A DNA stretch of 64,000 nt from Cycas panzhihuaensis (lineage: Eukaryota; Cycadophyta), in contig CM041465.1 in assembly GCA_023213395.1 (NCBI GenBank), positions 173,359,741 to 173,423,740 on the forward strand, written 5' to 3'. The first letter of the stretch is position 1. Each line of letters opens with the position of its first letter. This document shows positions 1 to 10,091 of this stretch, in pieces. The notes beneath the pieces were generated by a model that worked only from the letters and a program-made list of their open reading frames with translations, was not told the DNA's origin and ran no database searches. The position numbers and the translations under genes were made by a program.

Positions 1-430
1 ATCTGTTATTTGGTCTTTAGTGTTGTAATAGGTCAATTTAATTTCTTCTACTTATACTAGTTCTTGAATGAAGCGATACTAAGTCTCGATGTGTTCTATT
101 CTACCGTGAAAAATTGGATTCTTTACCATTTGAATAGTGCTTTGATTGTTGCACCAAATTCTAGTGGGACCTTTCTGTTTTAGCTGGAAATCTTACAATA
201 GTCTTCTCAACCAAATTGATTCACACGCACCTACAATTGCTGCTTTGTACTCTACCTCAGTTATAGATAAGGAAATTATGTTCTATTTCTTAGTACTCCA
301 TGCTATAACTGTTGATCCTATACTAAACATATAACTTATTGTTGATTTCTTGTCATCAATGTCTCTTACCCAATCTGAGTCTATATAACCAATCAACTAA
401 AATTTTGGAGAAACTTTGTAGTATAACCCA
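1..430 (-). pseudogene. Copia RNase H remnant (family 1 copy 1)
   Basis: The minus strand runs parallel to the RNase H of the second copy at about 18618-19050, including the segment expected around the DSDW and SSxExEY motifs. In a Copia element this domain degrades the RNA strand of the hybrid after reverse transcription. Stops break the frame and the C-terminal end is cut off by the window edge. It follows the RT domain directly, as expected. Confidence 0.7.
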
Positions 431-1560
431 TATTTTGAAGTTCCTTTGAGATATCAAAGAATTCCTTTTGCTGCTTGCTAATCATTGGTCTTTGGATCTT
501 GCATAAACCTAGACACAACACTAACTAAGTATGTTATATCAGGTCGAGTGTATGTAAAATATATCAAGCTGCTGATAAGTTGTCTGTAAAGTGTAGGGTC
601 GATTGATATAGAATCATCTAACTTAGAGAGCTTGATTCCAATATCTGCCAGAGTTATTAAAGGTTTACAGTTAGTCATCTTAAACTTCTATAATAAATCC
701 ATGGTATATTTCTGTTGGGAAATAAACATGCATTTCTTGTCTTACCATATTTCTAAGCCTAGGAAGTAATGCATTAGCCCCAAATCTGTCATCTAAAATT
801 CTTTATACATGGCATCCTTGAATTATTGCAACAAGTGGGAGTCATTTCTAGTATATACAAGGTCATCCACATAAAGTCCTACTATTAGGATTTAGTCTCC
901 CTTTATTTGAATGTATAGATTAGGGTCTGCTTGAGATCTTTCAAAACCTTGATCTCAAAAGTATTTGTCTATGCGCAAATAACAAGCCCTGGGTGCTTAT
1001 TTTAATCCATAAAGTGCCTTTTCTAGTTCATACACTTTATTTTCTGCCCCCCTGACTTCAAAACCAAGGGGTTGAGTAATATAAATATCCTCTCTTGATA
1101 TAGCCATTTAGGATGGTACTTTTAACATCCATTTGGTAGACTTTACAACCTATTTAGGTGGCTAAGCTCATAATCATTCGAACTATTTCCATCTGAGGAA
1201 TAAGGGTAAAAGTTTCAGTATAGTCAATGCCTTCTTTTTAGATATAACCCTTGGCAACCAATCTAAACTTGTATTTATCATAAAGTCATCTGAATGAAAC
1301 TTGGTTTTGTAGATCCATTTGTGCCAATGGCCTTTTTCTTTGGAGGTAAATTGACTAACTCCCAAGTGTCATTTTTAATAATAGAGTGGTATTTATCTTC
1401 CATTGTCTTTCGCCAACATGCATGTTTATTGGTATCATCAAAAGTTTGAGGCTCATGAGTCTCCAATACTTTGCTCATTAGGGTAAAATTAACCCTATGT
1501 AAGTGTGTGGATCTACAATTATTGTCCAATATGTTACCTAAGTCATGATTCTGATGAACC
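431..1560 (-). pseudogene. Copia reverse transcriptase remnant (family 1 copy 1)
   Basis: The minus strand gives the start of the Copia RT domain (W-R-K-T-M-E-D-K-Y-H-S-I near 1420-1380), then the TKFHSD region, the catalytic YVDD motif in the context GLYVDDLVYT near 890-860, and the C-terminal LYRQLISSLIYFTYTRPDIT segment near 600-540. This enzyme would copy the element RNA into DNA. The active-site YVDD is still readable, but stops and frameshifts between the segments make it inactive. It parallels 19051-20110 of the second copy. Confidence 0.85.
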
Positions 1561-1739
1561 CATTTTAGAAGATTTTATGGTGGAGGTTGAGAGAAAGTTC
1601 CCTCCTCACTAAGTTCATTGATGACTCTTCTACAGTTAAACATAGAATGCACATATTTAGATTTGGATGATTTATCAAACTTGATTATAACTTCTTCTTT
1701 GCTTGAATGTCTTGATAATAGGCATCCTCCTAAAATTTA

Positions 1740-2664
1740 ACATCTCTACTTAACATGACCCTTTTTGATTTGGGGTCATAAACTTTGTATGACTTGGATG
1801 TTTTACTATAGCCAAAGAATATATATTTGACACTATGATCATCTAACTTAGATCTCTGTTGATTAAGAACATGAGTATAGGCTAGGCATCTGAAGACTCT
1901 AAGGTGATGTATGCTTAGTTTGTAGCTAGTTCAAGCTTCTTCAGGAGTTTTCACCTAAGGGCTTTGGTGGAGCATCTATTAAGTAAATAGACAGCTATAT
2001 GTATTACTTTAGCCCAAAATTCATATCTTAAATTCTTATCCTTTAACATGCACCTAGCCATTTTGATTATTGTACGATTCTTTCTCTCTACTACACTATT
2101 TTACTGTGGGGTGTAGGGATTAGTGAGTTGTCTTCTAATGTTATGGTGAACACAATAATCCTTGAATTCATTAGAAATAAATTCTCCCCCATTATCTGAT
2201 CTTAGGGATAATAACTTATATCCACTTTGTTGCTTGACAAAGGTTTTGAAGTCAACAAAGTATTGAAAGACATTTGATTTGTATTTGAGAAAGAATATCT
2301 ATGTCTTCCTTGTGAAATCATCAATAAACATGATAAAGTACTTAGCACCTACTAATGAGGGAATATTCATTAGACCATAGATATCTGTATATACTAGTTG
2401 AAGTGGACCTAATGCTCAATGACTGAAGTCTAAAAAATATTCCCTATGATGTTTACCAAGAAGGCATCCCTTACATAGGTTTTTGTTGACTTCAATATAT
2501 GATAATCCATGTACCATATCCATTTTCTTCATTAGGGCCAAACTATTGTAGTTAAGATGGCCAAATCTCCTATGCCATAATTCGCTATCCACTTTAGTTA
2601 TAGTTTTGAGGGCATAGGTATTTGAAGGAGTAAGAATAAGTTTGAATAATCGATATTTAGTCAT
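1740..2664 (-). pseudogene. Copia GAG-pre-integrase and integrase remnant (family 1 copy 1)
   Basis: At 2664-2416 the minus strand gives the zinc-binding N-terminal domain (LWHRRFGHLNYNSL, then CKGCLLGKH), the usual HHCC segment ahead of Copia integrase. Downstream the catalytic core is readable: a FIDDFTRKT segment, RSDNGGEFISNEF, and SVVERKNRTI, which give the D-D-E triad. Further on are NRCSTKALR and the conserved segment about 1800-1760 that leads into the RT linker. Integrase would insert the cDNA into the genome. Several stops (often at expected Gln or Trp codons) break it. Confidence 0.85.
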
Positions 2665-2667
2665 CTT

Positions 2668-3168
2668 TCATTTTTCTACTACAGCTTTGTTTCTTCTTTT
2701 ATCTTTGATTACACACTCACCATTGTCAACTATAACTTTAGAGTCTTGTCCCATCATTTGCCCTATAGATAATAATTTTTTCTTTAAAGTTGGAACATAC
2801 AAGACATCATCAAGATGTCTATATTCTCTGATATCCGTCATGAGGGCTATATTACCTCTACCAATTAATTCGTGGAAGGTATCATCACCAAATATTACGG
2901 ATCCCTCCTTACTTTTATCCAATGTTTGAAATATGTATTCTTTGTAGGTCATATGAGTTAAATACCCCGAGTCAATATACCAACTGTCATCCTCTTCTTC
3001 CTTGGCAGTGAAGCTGGATAAAAGTAATATATTATTATCCCTTAATTCTATTATGTTATGGGCACTTTCTTTAGTGGGTGGTCCATGTTTGGAAAAACAC
3101 TTATCTTCTGAATGACCACTTCTATGGCAATAGGAATAATATAAAGGATCTCTCCTTCCATAGCTCAA
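2668..3168 (-). pseudogene. Copia zinc knuckle and aspartic protease remnant (family 1 copy 1)
   Basis: One open stretch of 166 codons holds a degenerate CCHC knuckle (YSYCHRSGHSEDKC, first Cys lost) near residue 12, then the protease signature W-Y-I-D-S-G-Y-L-T-H-M near residue 62, where families usually have DSGCSxHM. It then runs into the DDVLYVPTLKKKLLSIGQM segment before integrase. The protease would process the Gag-Pol polyprotein. The second copy has lost the segment with the catalytic aspartate, so this is the better guide to the ancestral family. Confidence 0.8.
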
Positions 3169-4152
3169 ACTTATGCTTCTTGGATGAGATCTATCAATGT
3201 TGGAAGGTCTTTCCCTTTCCTCACAATACGAGAGAGGATTTTCCCTTTGTCTGTTATTATAATAGTCCTCATTCGACCTTGAGGATTGAACATTGCCTTG
3301 ACAATTTAGATAATATGTATGTCCTTCAAATTATTTTCTTTGATTTGAGTACCTAGGAGGGTTCTCATTTTGTTGATGCCCTCCTTGTCTCCTTTGATGT
3401 GGGGCTTGGTACTTAGAAGAGTCTTATTTAACATCTCTTTTAGGGTTTTTATCCCTTCTATTCGGAGGTGATTCCCTAGATCTTGAAGTTCCTCCTCTGA
3501 GAGTTTGATTAAATACTAGCCTTAGTGGAAAAGGCATGCTCAAGCGATTTATTGACATTCTATTATTCTTCGACTGACATAAGCATAGCACTTAGTTGCT
3601 CTACCTTTAATGTACTTAGGTCCTTTGATACACTATACTTATGATAACCATTTCAAATCTTCTAACAACACTAATACATCTTAAGATTCATTTAACCACC
3701 CTTTGTTCTGTTAAAGTATTCCCAAGAGATCTCATCTGGTTAACTATATCCTAAACTTTGGTCATAAACTCGGTTACTGATTCTGTGGGCATCATATGCA
3801 AGTTCTCAAACTTGCTTGTAAGGTTTTGGATCTTGGAGGAAGTAACTCCTTTATAGATCAATTGAAATATGTCCCATGCTTCTTTTAATTTAGCGGATTT
3901 GCTAACACAAGGGAAAACATATTCTTCTAATGTACAAAATATGAGTGCAAGAGCCTCATTATCCTTTTTGACATTTTCTTTGTAAGTGGCCTTTTTCGTA
4001 TCACTTGCATTCTGTCCTAACTCACTATACCCTATTTTTACAACCTCCCATATATCGTTAACTATGAGGATGGGTCTCATCCTTCTACTCTAGTTCAAGA
4101 AGTTATTCCCATCGAATTTAGGAATAATCATATTGCCAAAGCTTGAGGCCAT
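3169..4152 (-). pseudogene. Copia gag remnant (family 1 copy 1)
   Basis: The likely start is the minus-strand ATG at 4152-4150, followed by MASSFGNMIIPKFDGNNF and a stop where Trp is expected. This is the usual FDGxNYxxW start of plant Copia Gag. The open stretch 4080-3751 continues with WEVVKIGY, and LKEAWDIFQLIYKG, typical of the UBN2-type gag domain. Gag would form the virus-like particle in the cytoplasm. The matching start in the second copy is at 22286, which supports the choice. Frameshifts separate the parts before the knuckle. Confidence 0.75.
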
Positions 4153-6934
4153 TTTAGTTAAGGTTTTAAAATGTGGTAAATGAGATGAGGTTTACAAATA
4201 TTTGAATTTAAAATTTGACCCAAGTGATAATGTCTAAAGTTTTACCCAAAGTTTCAAAAGTGAACTAGTACCTAATAAACCTTCTAGGCTCTAAGTTTAG
4301 GGTTCTCCAAGGGAAACCTTCGGTTGTTATTTTGTCTAGTGGTACCTACCCACAAGTGGTAAAACATGAACCCAATATGCCAATATGTGAGCTCAATGAT
4401 CGATATACCTTAGTATGTAGATTGCTATGAAGGTTTTTACACCCCCATGAGTTATGGATCCACCTACTTGGACTTATGCCTAATGATAGATTTAGTGGTG
4501 AAGGTTATATGAACTAACGCACTCACCCTCTTTAGGTCTAGCCTTGGTCTCCAAACACTAAATAAGGATATGTTCTTCACCTTAGTCTATCATCTAATAC
4601 ATCTTATAGCTAATGGCTTTCCTCATCTAATATGAATAGGCTAGTTAGCGTGTATGTGATGGTAATTTCAAGGGTTCTAACTGTTCACTTACAAAGCTGG
4701 AAAAAAATATGATTGATTCAGGAGTTATCTTTTTTGATATGATAACATATTAATTAAAATTGTGATCTTGCTTAGGGTTTGTAAAGTTTTTTTTATCTAA
4801 GAAGTAAAATAATTAAAGGAAAATAAATCCACTAAGTAAGAGAACAATAAAGAATAGACAATAAAGATCAACTTATATGAAATAGAGATGTGCTTCAAAC
4901 TTTCAAAAGAATATATATAATAAACTTTCTTTAAATCTTACCAAATCAAGTGAATGAAGTAATAAACCTTTTCTTTTCAAACAAGCCAAAGAATACTAGA
5001 TGATATGCAAATTGGTTTTTTAGCTTGATATGTTTGTAGAAAGAAAATAAGGATCTATATGCTCATTTAATGCTTTAAATAATATAAAACTAAACTTTTG
5101 TTACTTTCAATGATAAATAAACAAATAAGCAATGATATTTTTCAACTAACTTTGTAGCTTTCAAAAGTAATAAGGAACTAAAGCAAAATGGAAATGACTT
5201 CTTTGTCAATATAGAATAAAATAACTTCTTTGTCAATGTATGCAAGATAATGAAAATGACTAATTATCCCTTTGAAAAATAAAGTAACTATATATAAAAC
5301 CTAAAATTTTGAAGTAGAACCTTTGCTTAAGATGATAAAAATATTAGAAAGTAATAAGTATTCAATGAGTAATGTAGAAAGTAAACAGATAATGTACAAA
5401 TTATACTTGTTTGTTGAAGTTGCACCACTTAGTTTGTTGAAAGCTCTAAGTGTTGAAGAAATAACTCCTAGTTGTAAAACAACTAAAAAAATACATGCAA
5501 GAGATAATAGTAGCTTTAAGAATATATTAGTAATGATTAATGATGTAAGTATAATCCTTTTGAAATAATAAACTACTTAAAGAGTTATAAAATCAGGCCT
5601 GTCAAGGCTGAACAAGAAGCTTAAGATGGCTAGCTTCAAACACTTACAAAATGATGTAAGTTTGAAGTAAAACTTATTTAAATATGAGGAGTATTAAAAA
5701 CTCTTTTTGATGAATCCAACTGTTCGAAAAATGGGCTCTTGGAGCTTAAGATATTATGAATATATATGAGGACCCCTTTAAGGACTCAAAATAGAGCCAT
5801 GAGGCTGAACTTCTATAAAATTTAAATTATATCCATGTAGAATAATATGAAAATACTCATATATAGATTAGAGATCCCTTTATATATCTCAACCCAAAGA
5901 AACTCATAAAAAATTACTTTATTATTACTAAAAATAATGAACTTAAGATAAATTGGTTACCTTAACTTCACTAGCTTTGAAAACCTACAAAACAACCTTA
6001 AATCAGATAAAAAATTATACCAACATGTAGAGAATCAAACTAGATTTCCAATGAAATAGACAGTTTGAAAACTAGAGCTCGTATGCTAAAGATATTGTAA
6101 AAATGGTAAGAGGACCTCTTTATGGTTAGCAATATAAGGGTTGAATGAAGGGATCACTTCGATTGATCAAAGCTAGGTAAAAAAAGGTCTCAAATTTGAT
6201 AAATGAATAGTCTACACTATAACTCTATGAAAAATGAACATGATAGAACCAATTTCACTAAAAATTGATGTGCCTAAGAGGAGATACAACAAAAAATGTA
6301 ACAGAAATTCTATGAGAAGAAATATAAATGAAACTTTATAATTAAAAGTTTATTAGCCCCTAATTGAATTAAGCTTGAGGGCATATGGAGGTCAGTATGA
6401 CCATCAGTGGGGGACTTAAGGGATCTCCAGACTCTAAATTTTATCAAAAAAAAAAAAATTAATAATCCCTTATAACCAAAAAGATTAAAAATAATTAATG
6501 CTTTTTGGAATTCGTTTAAAAAAGAGGTCATATTAACCCTTAATAGGACTAAGGGCTAATGTACAGAAGGGGATTACTTTAAAAAATAAGCTGCCAAATT
6601 TCAAACATCTATGTAATGTGATTTAATCACACCAAACCTTATAAGAAAATAAAATTTATCAAATGAACTTTCGTGAATGTTAATGGCACACGACTTGCAA
6701 AGACCGAATTCTGAGTAAAGTAAGTATTGAAATGAAAAAAATAATAAGTATCAATCAAATCCACTCACCCTAGTGGTAGCCAATGTTATATTAAGATAAA
6801 TATTAAAAAAAAAAATATTTTGTATATGAAAAACTAGAGATAAGAACGTAAAATTCTAGGAAATCTCTTGGGACGAAATACAAGCCCACCAAATCCAATA
6901 TGTAGAACAAGAGTCCTAAATGAAAAATCTTAAG
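4153..6934 (-). other. Family 1 leader, gag-proximal part
   Basis: No coding region is seen. The block 4270-4800 is clearly the same sequence as 22445-22975 ahead of gag in the second copy; it includes the phrases around TAGCTAATGG and CTTGCTTAGGGTTT on the plus strand. From about 4800 to 6930 the DNA is very AT-rich, with only weak resemblance to 23000-24700. This is the transcribed untranslated leader of the element, much longer than is common for Copia. Confidence 0.6.
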
Positions 6935-7102
6935 ATTCATCCTCATGGAGGGAGGAAGGGCAGGGAAGCAACATCCTCTAGGGTTGTAGATCTGATGCGA
7001 TTTCTATACACACAGTTTGATATGGGGTTAGCCATCTATCAAGCGCAAGAGAACCTCAAATCCTCGGATTGAATAGAGTAGCATATCTATTAAGCTGTCA
7101 CC

Positions 7103-7330
7103 ATGTTGACTCCTACAAGGAAGAGGCTTATGAGGGATTTTAGGAGGTTGCAGTAGGATCCTCCTACAGGAATAAGAAATGCTCCTTAGGACAATAATAT
7201 AATACTTTGGAATGTCGTTATATTTGGTCTGGATGACACCCCTTAGGACAGAGGTATGTTTAAGTTGACTCTCCAATTGATAGAGGACTATCCCAACAAG
7301 CCACCAACAATGCGTTTTGTTTCCAGGATG
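7103..7330 (+). pseudogene. UBC2: RAD6/UBC2-like ubiquitin-conjugating enzyme E2, N-terminal half, captured
   Basis: The frame from ATG 7103 matches residues 1-76 of plant RAD6-type E2 (UBC1/2/3) with no gap: a TPxRKRLMRDF start, LWNVVIFG, EDYPNKPP and RFVSRM. These enzymes carry ubiquitin to histone H2B and PCNA in the nucleus. The fragment stops at Met76, before the catalytic cysteine (about residue 88), so it has no activity. Three stops replace Gln18, Gln29 and Trp48, all explained by C-to-T or G-to-A change. No intron interrupts 76 codons and the preceding 150 bp look like a 5' UTR, so I infer an mRNA source. It lies antisense inside the Copia leader and runs straight into LUC7 sequence. 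Confidence 0.88.
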
Positions 7331-7690
7331 CCCTGAGGAAACAGTTTGATGCATTGATGGGCGCGAATCATAACAAAGATGTGAAGGAAGTGAATCCCAA
7401 ATATTACAATCGAGATGTATGTCGCCTTTTTTTTTGTCAGACTTTGCCCTCATGATCTCTTCTAGTTAGCTAAAATGAATTTAGGTGCTTGCTCGAAAGT
7501 TCATTCATCGCAACTACATCAAGAATATGAATAAGTGAAGGCATAAGATAGAGAGTCGGAAGAAGTGATCAAGAAGCTTATAATTGAGTGTGACAAGAAA
7601 ATCACAAGAGCTTTGAAATGCCTTGAGAATGATGATGCCAAGGCTACAATTGCAATTACTATATCTAAAGTTATAAAACCTCTGAGGTTG
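7327..7690 (+). pseudogene. LUC7: LUC7-like U1 snRNP splicing factor, N-terminal part, captured and fused to UBC2
   Basis: Starting at GAT 7327 the frame matches plant LUC7 from about residue 2: ALRKQFDALMGANHNKD, then VKEVNPKYYNRDVCRL, a 1-nt deletion near 7442, then LCPHDLF, LAKMNLGACSKVH, IIECDKKITRALK and ATIAITISK. LUC7 proteins bind U1 snRNP and help choose 5' splice sites. The Cys and His of the first CCCH finger (VC, LC, AC, VH) are still present. The start ATG has become AGG. There are stops and a gap of about six codons near 7540. Intronless over about 120 codons, so I infer an mRNA source. Similarity fades past 7690. Confidence 0.87.
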
Positions 7691-7887
7691 CCAGGATTTG
7701 AATATTGGGAATTAATTAAATAGTGTTTGCTTTTGAAGACAATAGATTTTGCCTTGCGATACCTCCTAAATATTCCATCCAATAAGAAAACATATGTATC
7801 ACAAATTGCACCTAGATAAAGCAGAGAATATAAACATTAAATAGAAGCCAGATAATGCTTTGATGGGAGTCCACGGGAGCATAAAAT
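7691..7887. other. Unassigned part of the cargo segment in copy 1
   Basis: After the recognisable LUC7 part the sequence may continue weakly as LUC7 with indels (for example around 7735-7760), but I cannot hold a frame. No other family is recognised. It lies between the captured genes and the tRNA-like segment. Confidence 0.35.
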
Positions 7888-7959
7888 GCCTCTATAACTC
7901 AGTGGTAGAGCATCAATTTTGTAAATGGAAGGTCAGAATGTTTCCAAGTTAACAAAAGT
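7888..7959 (+). pseudogene. tRNA-Thr(UGU)-like remnant or tRNA-derived SINE head
   Basis: The 5' two thirds read as a tRNA: GCCTCTA, then AACTCAGTGGTAGAGC with a 3-bp D-stem (CTC/GAG) and a good A-box, then an anticodon arm whose 7-base loop TTTGTAA gives anticodon TGT, with a 4/5 paired stem, then AGGTC. The T arm and the 3' acceptor strand do not pair, and no good B-box is present, so it is not a working gene. It could be an organelle-type or nuclear tRNA-Thr copy captured with the neighbouring gene pieces, or the head of a SINE. Confidence 0.45.
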
Positions 7960-8359
7960 ATCTCTTTGTAGTTACACAAAATGAAATATAGATGCACATG
8001 AGGGATGGGATATGTAGAATTAAATCAAATACTATGGTAATGAATGAGTCTGAGAAAGTAGATTGAAAGCTTGGACAAGGTAGGCTAAAAATATAATTTT
8101 ATCACTTGTAGTAATAATGGAGAAATACTTAAATAAAAATATTTATATATAAACTCAATAAACCTGGTAAAGCGATGGTGACCAGTTTATAAAGAGTTGC
8201 GTTCTGAGGATGAGATCTTCTTTTAGAGGAGGTGAAACTTCAAACTAATTTCTCTAGTAGGTAGATGGGCTTGCCAAGAATCCAACAAGCAGTCATATGA
8301 TATACTTTTTCCAAGCAGATGAAGAGCTAAATCTGTATAAATAATTATCAACCAACTTA
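7960..8359 (-). other. Family 1 leader, PBS-proximal part
   Basis: The stretch 8215-8359 parallels 37511-37679 of the second copy (for example GAAGAGCTA, then ATAAATAATTATCAAC on the plus strand), so this is the native start of the leader right after the PBS. No coding region is seen. Confidence 0.65.
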
Positions 8360-8371
8360 GCTCTAATACTA
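8360..8371 (-). other. Primer binding site, initiator tRNA-Met type (family 1 copy 1)
   Basis: The minus strand reads TAGTATTAGAGC, against the usual plant Copia site TGGTATCAGAGC (two differences, both C-to-T/G-to-A). It lies 2 bases inside the LTR, in the place expected for priming minus-strand DNA synthesis. Confidence 0.7.
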
Positions 8372-8373
8372 AA

Positions 8374-8730
8374 TAAAGGATGAGGTGTAGAGTGGGACAT
8401 TCAAATTGATGAGTGCATTGTAGCTCTTTAGAGTAAAAATATATGATTGAATCAAAGACGGTGTTAAAAAATACCAGGGTGGTATTCCCACCCGTTTTAT
8501 ATAAGATTTTAGGGAGGCGTAAAGTGCCTCAACCCAACTTGCAAAAGAATTCAAATTAGTATTAAAAAATAAAACTAATAAATGCACATGTACCTTAATA
8601 GTGGTCTATCAGCATATGGGTGGCTACTAACGGTTGTTATGTAGTCCAAGGTACCTTAGGGAGCCCCAAAGGTGGCTTTGAGAGGCCCTAGGTACATGTC
8701 AACAAATGCACATTAGGTATTATCTCAACA
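8374..8730 (-). repeat. 5' LTR of Copia family 1 copy 1
   Basis: This block matches 37694-38027 and the remaining part of 18290-18532: shared phrases include GGTGTTAAAAAATACCAGG, GGGAGGCG with AAGTGCCTC, and CAAAGGTGGCTTTGAG. On the minus strand it starts TGTTGAGATAATACC and ends next to the PBS. The inner end is decayed (TG to TA on the plus strand), so 8374 is accurate to a few bases. LTRs carry promoter and polyadenylation signals of the element. Confidence 0.8.
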
Positions 8731-9439
8731 AAAAAGTATAAGTTTAATCAACCCTAATTGAATTACTTTTTTGAGAAATTTTCTCAAAATTTTCAACGCA
8801 TATCAAAATTTCTTAAGGAATTTAGTAAATCTAGCCTCAAGAAATCCAATAAATCAAGTTTTATCAGATTTGATGCACTAAAGAGAAAGATTTCTTCAAA
8901 ATTTAGATTTCTGACAAGGAAAGTCTCATTTTCAGGTTATTTCTACTCATTTTCAGAAGTCTCTAAAAGACTTTGTGACTCACCATAGCGAGATCAATCA
9001 TCTACAAGAGTGAAGTTTTGAGTTAAAACATTTCAGCAATTTCATATAGTTGTATGGCCATATGGAAGTTTCTGACAAAAGATTTAGATTCCTCTCACTT
9101 TTTCTAGTACTTTCTCTCTTAGTCAAAATTTAAGTTTAGAAGTAAATTTTTAAGTTTTTTATTTTTTTCTTTTTCTTAACAAAAAAGGAAGGGATTTTTC
9201 AAATAACAAAAGTAAAAAAAACACATTGTAATAGTAAAACACCTAGATCATAGAAAAACCTAGTGTTAATACTTAACATCTTTGCATGTTTGTTCATGTG
9301 CATACACATTAATAAGGCAAAAGTATAAAAGCAAGCATCAACATGTTAGTAATTTATTTCAACAATATAAATGTAAATATATTTTCATATTCCCTAAAAT
9401 AAACCCATTACGTTTGATTTATACCACCAGTTCTTGGCT
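8731..9439. other. AT-rich DNA between two Copia elements
   Basis: No gene is supported. There are open stretches rich in Lys, Ser and Phe, but they lack start codons or family likeness and reflect AT-rich composition. Part may be leader or LTR of the plus-strand element that follows, but I find no PBS and no repeat of it at the other end of that element. Confidence 0.5.
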
Positions 9440-10091
9440 TATACGCACACTCACCTTGGTTGAAATGGACCACAATTGGCCGAAGTTCAAGCTCTAAGGG
9501 AGGTGTGAGTTTCATACTTAATCTGGTCTAAACTGAAATACTAGTGGAGCGATAGGTTAGCTATACTTACGGGCTCCCTTCAAAGATTATCCTAATAACC
9601 AATTAGGATAACTAAAACCTTAATACAAGATTAAAATCAACTTGGTCTAATATCTGTCATAGCCGTGGGATACACACATATCATTTGATTCTTTAGAGGA
9701 GGTATACAACTGCTCACCGGTGAACTAGGTGAGGACTAGGAGTACATAGGCTCTACTGTGACTTAGATTTCATAACCAAGCGCAGGTGCAGGTATTGCAA
9801 ATGAAGGCCCTAATCGTATACTAGAAGCCTTAGGCATCAAAACCTTACCTACATTTGGAAATAAGTTAGAGGTTAGTGGCCTAGCACATCACCACTCTTT
9901 GCTAGCTCTATATTAGGCCTCATTCTTACATCATTACTTATACTCATTCATCATAGTTGTTGAAAATACTTAATCATTGCTTACCTTCTCATCATAGCAT
10001 TCATTTTTACATCCATGTTGTACTAGGTATACTAGTCATACATGTCAATGGCATATACTTCTAACATCTTTTCTACTTCTTCATTATCACC
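9440..10091 (+). other. Family 2 leader, copy A
   Basis: Several phrases recur in reverse complement at 62540-62960: CACCTTGGTTG, GGAGGTGTGAGTTTCA (GGAGGTGTGGGTTTCA in copy B), ATCCTAATAACCAA and AGAAGCCTTAGGCATC (AGAAGCCTAGGCATC). No coding region. This is the untranslated leader before gag. Confidence 0.55.

Larger units (their letters stand above)
1..8730 (-). mobile_element. Ty1/Copia LTR retrotransposon, family 1 copy 1 (3' end outside window)
   Basis: Read on the minus strand the order is 5' LTR (8374-8730), PBS (8360-8371), a leader of about 4.2 kb, gag, protease, integrase, reverse transcriptase and RNase H, which is Copia order. Position 1 aligns with about 18618 of the second copy, so only the last part of RNase H and the 3' LTR lie outside. 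All coding parts carry stops and frameshifts, so the copy is dead. The leader is unusual: it holds host gene fragments (7103-7690) on the opposite strand. The assignment rests on domain order and on parallel text with 18290-38027. Confidence 0.85.

Noticed and set aside
7028-7453. 141-codon minus-strand open frame across 7028-7453
   Set aside because: It is the antisense shadow of the UBC2/LUC7 fragments; I first tried to read part of it as an inverted E2 exon, but the plus strand gives a far better LUC7 match over the same bases.
8758-8988. 76-codon plus-strand open frame rich in Phe, Ser and Lys
   Set aside because: No start codon at its beginning, no homology pattern, and the composition follows the AT-rich DNA.
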